A stretch of DNA of 64,000 nt from assembly GCA_007845485.1 (NCBI GenBank), contig SDRW01000003.1, forward strand, positions 1 through 64,000, given 5' to 3'. How positions within the stretch are numbered: position 1 is the first letter of the stretch; every line of letters begins with the position of its first letter. A program made the translations under genes and the position numbers. This stretch comes from TM7 phylum sp. oral taxon 348 (GTDB taxonomy: Bacteria; Patescibacteriota; Saccharimonadia; Saccharimonadales; Saccharimonadaceae). Shown in pieces: positions 43,839-49,306 of this stretch. The notes beneath the pieces are model-generated. The model searched no databases and was not told where the DNA came from. It saw only the letters and a list, made by a program, of their open reading frames with translations.

Positions 43839-43985
43839 ATCCGACAGGATTACACATATGATTTTCCTAACATCATATGATAGGGAACTCAATATTCTGG
43901 AGCTTCGTGGAGCTCTTATGAGGGTACCCACCTTTTGCTACAAGCAGGGGAATATCAAGTGTTCTTGTCGGATTTATTGATTTTT
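43839..43985 (+). ncRNA. ssrS: Probable 6S RNA
   Basis: The RNA folds as one long imperfect hairpin: ATCCGACA at the 5' end pairs with TGTCGGAT at 43966-43973, then ACAC/GTGT, TGAT/ATCA and TTTCCT/GGGGAA on successive levels, opening to a central region and an upper hairpin GAGCT/AGCTC. The 3' half TTATGAGGGTACCCACCTTT looks like the conserved part of Gram-positive 6S RNAs as I recall them. 6S mimics an open promoter and binds RNA polymerase. SRP RNA is less likely because the GGAAGGAAGCAG core is absent. Confidence 0.6.
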
Positions 43986-44005
43986 GGATAACTATAATGT
44001 AATCT

Positions 44006-44388
44006 AAATTATGGTACTATGCTAGATGATCGCTTTTATACTATAGGTCTAAAAGAGGAAAGTCTGGACAGTATAGAACAGGACAGTTGCTAACGGCAAC
44101 CGAGGGTGACCTTAGGGAAAGTGCCACAGAGACTATACCGCCACTTTTGTGGTAAGGGTGAAAAGAGTGGGTCTAGAGTATCTAGAATAGGTGAATAATA
44201 TCACTGAAAGTAAGAGCCCACAATTGTTCATGGTGACATGAATAATAGGTAAACCCTGTCCACTGCAAGGAATGAGGTTATTGGCTGTTCGCTAGACCTT
44301 GTTGATATCCGCTTGAGCTAAGGAGTAATTTTTAGCCTAGATAGATGATCATCCTAATGACAGAATCCAGCTTATTGCATAGTATCAA
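44006..44388 (+). ncRNA. rnpB: RNase P RNA
   Basis: The catalytic RNA that trims tRNA 5' leaders. Conserved regions are clear: GAGGAAAGTCTGGAC at 44055-44069, the AGTAAGAGCCCAC segment near 44210, GGTAAACCCTGTCCACTG near 44250, and ACAGAATCCAGCTTA at the 3' side. P1 is formed by ATGGTACTATGC near 44011-44022 and GCATAGTATCAAT near 44378. The P4 partners are intact. A TATAAT at 43993-43998 predicts the start near 44005. Ends are approximate. Confidence 0.93.
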
Positions 44389-44395
44389 TATTATA

Positions 44396-44435
44396 AATAC
44401 ACCCAGTTCAAGTTCATATTTGTAACGGGTGTATT
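44396..44435. terminator. Bidirectional terminator between rnpB and rplT
   Basis: AATACACCC and GGGTGTATT form a 9-bp stem; the loop can fold further (GTTCAAG with TTTGTAAC). It lies between convergent rnpB and the infC operon. Confidence 0.7.
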
Positions 44436-44454
44436 TATTGGTTTTAAAAATTCA

Positions 44455-44799
44455 CTAGTTAATAGCTGATTTTACTATAGCTTCAAAAGCCTTAGGTTCT
44501 CTAGATGCCAGTTCAGATAATATTTTACGATCAAGCTCTATACCTGATAACTTTAATTGCTTTGTTAATATACTATAGGTCGTTCCATTTAATCGGGCTG
44601 CTGCATTGATCCTAGTAATCCACAAGCTCCTCAAGTCTCGTTTTTTATTACGCCTGTCCCTATATGCATATTGTAAGGCTCTAGTGACCGCTTGTTTAGC
44701 AAGCCTAAAACTACGAGTTCTGTTGTGCTGCATTCCTTTCGCTGCTTTTAGAACCTTCTTATGTTTAGCTCTAGCTGTTACGCCTCTTTTAACTCTCAT
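44455..44799 (-). CDS. rplT: 50S ribosomal protein L20
   Basis: The 114-residue protein matches L20: [52 protein letters not shown]20 is an early assembly protein and in other bacteria represses its own operon. It is last in infC-rpmI-rplT, immediately after rpmI. Confidence 0.97.
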   Translation of the reverse strand: MRVKRGVTARAKHKKVLKAAKGMQHNRTRSFRLAKQAVTRALQYAYRDRRNKKRDLRSLWITRINAAARLNGTTYSILTKQLKLSGIELDRKILSELASREPKAFEAIVKSAIN

Positions 44800-44997
44800 T
44801 TATTTAGCTCCTAATGCTGTCTTAATATTTTTTTTCATACCACCTGTTACAATTGTCACTGCATTTATAGCTCGCTTGCGACTTTTGCTTTTCTTGGCAA
44901 GCAGGTGACCACCAAAGGCGTGTCTGCGGGTTATTTTTCCGTTAGAAGTGAGTTTCACGCGTTTTGCGGTTCCTTTATGTGTCTTTAACTTTGGCAT
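44800..44997 (-). CDS. rpmI: 50S ribosomal protein L35
   Basis: The 65-residue protein matches L35: MPKLKTHKGTAKRVKLTSNG, KITRRHAFGGHLLAKKSKSRKR. It directly abuts rplT and lies 1 nt after infC. Confidence 0.96.
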   Translation of the reverse strand: MPKLKTHKGTAKRVKLTSNGKITRRHAFGGHLLAKKSKSRKRAINAVTIVTGGMKKNIKTALGAK

Positions 44998-44998
44998 A

Positions 44999-45505
44999 TT
45001 ATTTACTCCTTATTGTAGTACTTAGATTTCGTCCAGCCATCTGAGGCTTTTGTTCAACTACTGCATAATCCTCAAGTGTTTCGATAATTTTACCCATCAT
45101 ATCAAAGCCGAGTTCTTTATGAGCCATTTCTCGACCTCTAAAGAAGATCATAATTTTTACCTTATTCCCGTCGGTTAGAAATTTACGTATTTTACGTAAT
45201 TTAATTTCTAAATCGTTCTGACTAATTTTTAGACCGAGTCGCATTTGCTTAAGCTCACTTACCTTGGCTTTCCTGCGATTCTTTTGCTGTTCCTTCATCT
45301 TCTGGTATTGATATTTACCCCAGTCAACAATTTTCACAACAGGAGGATTTGCATTAGGCGATATTTCAACAAGATCTACGCCTGATTCGCTAGCTATTTT
45401 TAAAGCCTCTAATGTAGGCATAATACCCAACTGTTCACCACTCGAACCTATTACACGCACCTCTCGGGCTCTAATTTGCTCATTGATCCGAACTAGATTA
45501 CTAAT
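44999..45505 (-). CDS. infC: Translation initiation factor IF-3, AUU start
   Basis: IF-3 checks start-codon selection and keeps subunits apart. The first standard start in frame is a GTG at 45460, but the conserved family N-terminus (RINEQIRAREVRVIGSSGEQ) runs upstream of it, without any ATG, GTG or TTG. An ATT at 45503-45505 is preceded by AAGGAG with 6-nt spacing, giving a 168-residue protein that aligns with E. coli IF-3, itself started at AUU. I therefore set the start there. Both domains, N-terminal and C-terminal (KVKIMIFFRGREMAHKELG), are complete. Confidence 0.92.
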   Translation of the reverse strand: MSNLVRINEQIRAREVRVIGSSGEQLGIMPTLEALKIASESGVDLVEISPNANPPVVKIVDWGKYQYQKMKEQQKNRRKAKVSELKQMRLGLKISQNDLEIKLRKIRKFLTDGNKVKIMIFFRGREMAHKELGFDMMGKIIETLEDYAVVEQKPQMAGRNLSTTIRSK

Positions 45506-45604
45506 TATAAACTCCTTATACTATATGTTTGGATTATATGTGAGTAGCTAAAATTACTCGCATATAATAATAACAAAAATATAGTGATATAACAAGAGTT
45601 ATGG

Positions 45605-47131
45605 CTATTTAATACTTTGCCTGTATTGTAAGGCTTCAGATATATGACTAGGTAGAATATCGCTATTATTATCTAAATCTGCTATTGTGCGCGATATTTT
45701 TACTATTTTAAAATAGGATCGTGCACTTAGGTTTAATTTTTCACTTGCCATATCCAGTAGATTTTTGGCAGCATCAGTTAAGTTTATGTTGTATTTAATA
45801 TCATGTTGTGAAAGAGATATGTTAAATTTATAACTATTCTGATAGCGGTTCTTCTGATTATGTATTGCAGTATTTATTACATCGATAGCAGACCTATATT
45901 GAGGTAAAGAATTACCGTTGTGATTTTTTTGAATAAGTCTATTTGTGGGAACTCTAGTAACATTTACTACCATATCTATCCTATCCAATAACGGTCCAGA
46001 AATTTTATTTTGATATTTTGATATTTGGTTGTTATTACAGCTACATTCATAGTTATTGTCGCCAAAAAAACCACATGGACATGGATTCATCGTAGCTATA
46101 AGCATAAAATCTGCTGGGTATTTAGCTCTATAACCTGCTCTACTTATTACTACAGTTTTATCTTCCATTGGCTGTCGAAGCGATTCTAGGGATGAACGGG
46201 AATATTCAGGCATTTCATCTAAAAATAAAACTCCGTTATGAGCTAGGCTTATTTCTCCAGGCTTTGGTCTAGTTCCTCCACCTATTAAAGACGTGCGACT
46301 TGCTGTATGATGGGGTGACCGAAAGGGTCTTTTGTATATTATATCGTCAACTAGTTCACCTGCTAGACTATATATTTTTGTTACATTAATTATTTCTTCG
46401 GGCGATAGAGGAGGTAATAAATCTAGGAGTGATTTAGCTAGTAGAGTCTTTCCGCTACCAGGAGGGCCATTTAATAATAGGTTATGGCGCCCAGCTGCTG
46501 CTATAATTAATGCTCGTTTGGCTTGTTCTTGTCCTATGATATTATCAAGCGGATTTTTGGGTATTGTTGGCGAATATTTTTTATTAAGGGATTTGTTTTG
46601 CGTGGACGCAGATATTAATAACTCTCCTTTTAGATGTAAAAATAATTCTTTTAGACTTTGTACAGGTATAATTTTTATTCCAGATATAAGACTTGCTTGT
46701 TGCAGATTTTTTATAGGTATAAAAATTTGTTTAATATTAGCTCTTTTAGCTATTTCTATTATATTTATAACACCTCGTATGGGTCTAATCGACCCGTCTA
46801 AGGCTAATTCTCCTGCAAAAGCTGAATTACAAATGTTTTTACTACTTAGCTGATTACTATTACATAATATACTTAATGCTATAGCTAAATCATAGTGAGT
46901 ACCATCCTTAGGGATTTCTGCCGGTGCGAGATTTATGGTAATTTTTTTCGAGGGGAACTCCAATAGTGAATTTATGATTGCGCTTCTAACACGTTCTTTT
47001 GCTTCATCAATAGATTTATTTCCCATACCTACTATTTGCAACGATGGCAGACCCTGTTTAGAATCACTTTCGACTTCAATTACCTTACCGTCGAATCCTA
47101 TAGGGGCTGCACATAGAATCTTTGAAACCAT
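45605..47131 (-). CDS. comM: ComM/YifB-family AAA+ ATPase
   Basis: The 508-residue protein has the N-terminal ChlI-like domain (about residues 1-170, LQIVGMGNKSIDEAKERVRSAI), Walker A GPPGSGKT (about 223), Walker B GVLFLDEMPEYSR, the cysteine cluster MNPCPCGFFGD...CSC and the C-terminal Mg-chelatase domain. ComM is a hexameric helicase that promotes branch migration when transformed DNA is integrated. Together with the pilus locus it suggests natural competence. Confidence 0.95.
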   Translation of the reverse strand: MVSKILCAAPIGFDGKVIEVESDSKQGLPSLQIVGMGNKSIDEAKERVRSAIINSLLEFPSKKITINLAPAEIPKDGTHYDLAIALSILCNSNQLSSKNICNSAFAGELALDGSIRPIRGVINIIEIAKRANIKQIFIPIKNLQQASLISGIKIIPVQSLKELFLHLKGELLISASTQNKSLNKKYSPTIPKNPLDNIIGQEQAKRALIIAAAGRHNLLLNGPPGSGKTLLAKSLLDLLPPLSPEEIINVTKIYSLAGELVDDIIYKRPFRSPHHTASRTSLIGGGTRPKPGEISLAHNGVLFLDEMPEYSRSSLESLRQPMEDKTVVISRAGYRAKYPADFMLIATMNPCPCGFFGDNNYECSCNNNQISKYQNKISGPLLDRIDMVVNVTRVPTNRLIQKNHNGNSLPQYRSAIDVINTAIHNQKNRYQNSYKFNISLSQHDIKYNINLTDAAKNLLDMASEKLNLSARSYFKIVKISRTIADLDNNSDILPSHISEALQYRQSIK

Positions 47132-47186
47132 ATACTAAATAGTATTACAGAAATATTTAGTAATCACAATAATATAAATACTGCTA

Positions 47187-47195
47187 TGATATAAT
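47187..47195 (+). promoter_or_regulatory. Extended -10 promoter of tmRNA
   Basis: TGaTATAAT ends 17 nt before the mature tmRNA 5' end. Confidence 0.55.
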
Positions 47196-47212
47196 ACTAG
47201 TTATATGGTTGT

Positions 47213-47616
47213 GGGGCTGATATAGCTTTAGACAATTGGAACTTAACAATATATTCCGCAGATCGATCTATACGCGTAAAGTATTATTTAATTGCAAAAT
47301 CTAAAATTGCGTCTGCATTTGATAGTGTAAAGAGTATTTTTGCTCCACGATCACTTGCAGTTGTTGCTGCTTAATTTAAGGCAACCATTTCGTTTATTTT
47401 CGCAGTAGTAGAATAGGCGAGGTGTTATATTTTATACTGCTTGCTGTCAGTTAGAAGTAGTGCGCTGATGGGACTATTTATTCTACGTAACTAACTATCA
47501 TTTTTTGGTTTATTTATATATTGATTGTTGGTTATAAAAAATTAAATAAACCTATATCTGTAGACGAGTATATTGTTACCATTTGGACCGGGGGGCAGTA
47601 CCCCGCAGCTCCACCA
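47213..47616 (+). ncRNA. ssrA: tmRNA
   Basis: tmRNA rescues stalled ribosomes and tags the unfinished protein. The acceptor stem GGGGCTG (47213-47219) pairs with CAGCTCC (47606-47612), includes the G3-U70 alanine identity pair, and ends ACCA. The open tag frame ends SLAVVAA-stop (TAA at 47372-47374), an -AA degradation signal. The resume codon could be GCA at 47294, GCG at 47309 or GCA at 47315, giving a 26-, 21- or 19-residue tag. The T stem CGGGG/CCCCG is intact, but its loop is GGCAGTA rather than the usual TTCRANY. Confidence 0.9.
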
Positions 47617-47674
47617 TATATTATTTATTTTTTGATTTTAATATTATAATTAATAACCCTGTGTATTTAAATAT

Positions 47675-47705
47675 AAAACAACCGCCTGCGAGGAACGGTT
47701 GTTTT
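47675..47705 (+). terminator. Terminator after tmRNA
   Basis: AAAACAACCG (47675-47684) and CGGTTGTTTT (47696-47705) form a perfect 10-bp stem ending in TTTT. Confidence 0.85.
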
Positions 47706-47906
47706 ACGGTGTGAAGTTTTTATAAGATAATGTTCTGTTTATTTTTTGCCCCTGTATAATTTTTTTATTCAAGAGCTACCTCTATAATATGACTATAGAT
47801 TCACTATGTCAATAGGGTTTTGATAATTTATTTACTAACTTATCTGTGGAAATCTAAGTTTAGGTAGAGTGTTAATAAAAATACAACATAAAAATGATTA
47901 TGAATA

Positions 47907-47935
47907 TTGACAGATGTATATTTTATTGTTATTAT
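47907..47935 (+). promoter_or_regulatory. Orphan promoter in the tmRNA downstream region
   Basis: A consensus TTGACA (47907-47912) and TATTAT (47930-47935) are 17 bp apart, with no protein-coding gene for 480 nt downstream. The region 47706-47906 is AT-rich and shows no gene. The promoter may drive the structured locus at 48012-48398. Confidence 0.5.
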
Positions 47936-48011
47936 CTAAGTAAGCTTTTATAAAAATAAAAAACAAAAATAAAAGCAAACAAAATATAGAATATCTATTG
48001 TTTGGTGAATA

Positions 48012-48094
48012 GTTGGCGATCATCAAAGATAGTACTTATTGACATATAGCATATTATATATAATAATTTTACTGTTTGGTGTCGCCAATGCTCC
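48012..48094. repeat. Inverted repeat flanking an AT-rich promoter-like core
   Basis: TTGGCGATCATCAAA (from 48012) pairs with TTTGGTGTCGCCAA (to 48093) over 14 bp with one bulge and one G-U. The core between them holds TTGACA (48039-48044) and TATAAT-like sequence near 48059-48068. A third copy of TGTTTGGTG, near 48000, could pair with the same CATCAAA, giving alternative structures. Confidence 0.45.
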
Positions 48095-48398
48095 GTCAAA
48101 CTTGGACTGAATGTATATATTTATATTCAGGAAGTGTGATGTTCTAGAGCGTTAGTAACTTGAGTGTTCTGCTCTGGTCATATCTAGCTAAATCTTATAT
48201 TGCATAGACATATAGAATTGATGCTAGATATGACTAGGTATGTGTGTTCATTCGAGTCTGTGCTCGGACTAGTTCCGAGCGGTCAGTTGCCCTGGAGTAG
48301 CGGATATTAGGTCTAGTCGCCCGCCCTTTTAATTACATGCAGCGGTGGTTGTCGATAGAACTATATTATAAATTCGCTACTCGGGCTTTAAATTAAAA
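48072..48398 (+). ncRNA. Candidate structured non-coding RNA, unassigned
   Basis: This 330-nt stretch has no plausible coding frame but several strong stems: GTCATATCTAGC with GCTAGATATGAC (12 bp, near 48177 and 48221), GCTCGGA with TCCGAGC (hairpin near 48262-48280), and GAGTAGCG (near 48295) with CGCTACTC (near 48374). It is more GC-rich than its surroundings and ends just before the promoter of the gene at 48419. It does not match 6S, tmRNA, RNase P or a canonical SRP RNA core that I can recognise. Ends are guesses. Confidence 0.4.
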
Positions 48399-48399
48399 A

Positions 48400-48408
48400 T
48401 GCTATACT
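48400..48408 (+). promoter_or_regulatory. Extended -10 promoter of the coupling-ATPase cluster
   Basis: TGcTATACT ends 10 nt before the ATG at 48419; no Shine-Dalgarno is present, so the mRNA is probably near leaderless. Confidence 0.5.
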
Positions 48409-48418
48409 AATAAGTGAT

Positions 48419-48805
48419 ATGTTAAGTAGAATATTGTTTTTTATTTGGTTATTATCACTTTTTATACTTATATATATATTAGGTTTTACTACACCAACTC
48501 AGATTGGTGCAGTTGGAGTTTTAGTAGTTTTTTTATTGTTTTATGTAGTATCTACTATAACTGCTACATATTTTGTGTATATTGCTAATAGAATAGTTTT
48601 GCAGTTATTTTTTGCTGATGTGGTTAATATTAAATCAAAGTCTATGTCACTAAAAAAAGCATACTATTTTGGGTCTGTTTTTGCTTTAGGGCCTGTTATG
48701 ATGATTAGTCTTCAGTCTGTAGGTGGTGTTGGACTATGGTCATTTGTTTTAGTGTGTTTTTTGCTGATTTTGGGAAGTCTTTATGTGTCTAGGCAAACTA
48801 CCTAA
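48419..48805 (+). CDS. Small four-helix membrane protein near the coupling ATPase
   Basis: A 128-residue protein with about four hydrophobic segments (residues 3-23, 28-60, 82-98 and 103-122). No named family is recognised. It is upstream of a small acidic protein and the VirD4/TraD-like ATPase and may be a membrane component of the same machinery; this rests only on position. Confidence 0.65.
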   Translation: MLSRILFFIWLLSLFILIYILGFTTPTQIGAVGVLVVFLLFYVVSTITATYFVYIANRIVLQLFFADVVNIKSKSMSLKKAYYFGSVFALGPVMMISLQSVGGVGLWSFVLVCFLLILGSLYVSRQTT

Positions 48806-48829
48806 ATTGATATAATTTGTTTATGTTTA

Positions 48830-48838
48830 TGCTATAAT
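48830..48838 (+). promoter_or_regulatory. Extended -10 promoter that fixes the next start
   Basis: TGcTATAAT at 48830-48838 overlaps an in-frame ATG at 48837. Transcription should begin near 48845, so that ATG is not in the mRNA and the ATG at 48846 becomes the start of a leaderless message. Confidence 0.6.
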
Positions 48839-48845
48839 GGCAAGT

Positions 48846-49298
48846 ATGCAACCAGAGTTTCCGGGATCAAAAGGAGTTGAGCAATTACCATCTGCACATA
48901 TTGATGGTGATGTTAGATCTTATGACTATAACCCTAGAAACTATGAGTCTATAGGAGAGATTGGATCTCATGAAGATATTGAACAGCGAAGAGAAGCTAG
49001 TTCTTATGAAAGATATAAACCTGTACCATTTCCTATGGCGCAAAATCAAGTTGCTGGACAGCCTGTATTGCAACAAAATACTCAGATAGTTCAAGTTGCA
49101 GATAATAGTACTACTATGAAATACCCTATATCAGCTAATGACGATGATGATATTGAGAGAGAGTGGGTAGATAGAGCTAAGCAACTAATAGTTCAGACTA
49201 GGGATGATCCTCGTGCGCGCGAAAAGGCTTTAGACGCACTACGGAGAGATTATCTAGAAAAAAGATACGGTAAAAAATTAGGAGCAACTTCTGATTAG
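48846..49298 (+). CDS. Hydrophilic protein, partner of the coupling ATPase, unknown function
   Basis: The 150-residue protein has no membrane segment and no recognised domain. The N-terminal two thirds look disordered (rich in Gln, Pro, Ser, Asp), and the C-terminal 50 residues form a charged, helical segment (EREWVDRAKQLIVQTRDDPR). I start it at the second ATG because the first lies within the -10 hexamer. Its stop is 8 nt before the ATPase start, so the two are co-translated. It may be an adaptor or substrate-recognition factor (inference). Confidence 0.68.
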   Translation: MQPEFPGSKGVEQLPSAHIDGDVRSYDYNPRNYESIGEIGSHEDIEQRREASSYERYKPVPFPMAQNQVAGQPVLQQNTQIVQVADNSTTMKYPISANDDDDIEREWVDRAKQLIVQTRDDPRAREKALDALRRDYLEKRYGKKLGATSD

Positions 49299-49306
49299 GG
49301 GATAGT

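Noticed and set aside
45460-45462. GTG at 45460 as infC start
   Set aside because: It would delete the conserved first part of the IF-3 N-terminal domain, and there is a good Shine-Dalgarno further upstream at a better place.
48072-48398. Signal recognition particle RNA
   Set aside because: The conserved helix 8 motif with GGAAGGAAGCAG and a GNAR loop is not present; only a weak GGTCAG resemblance exists.
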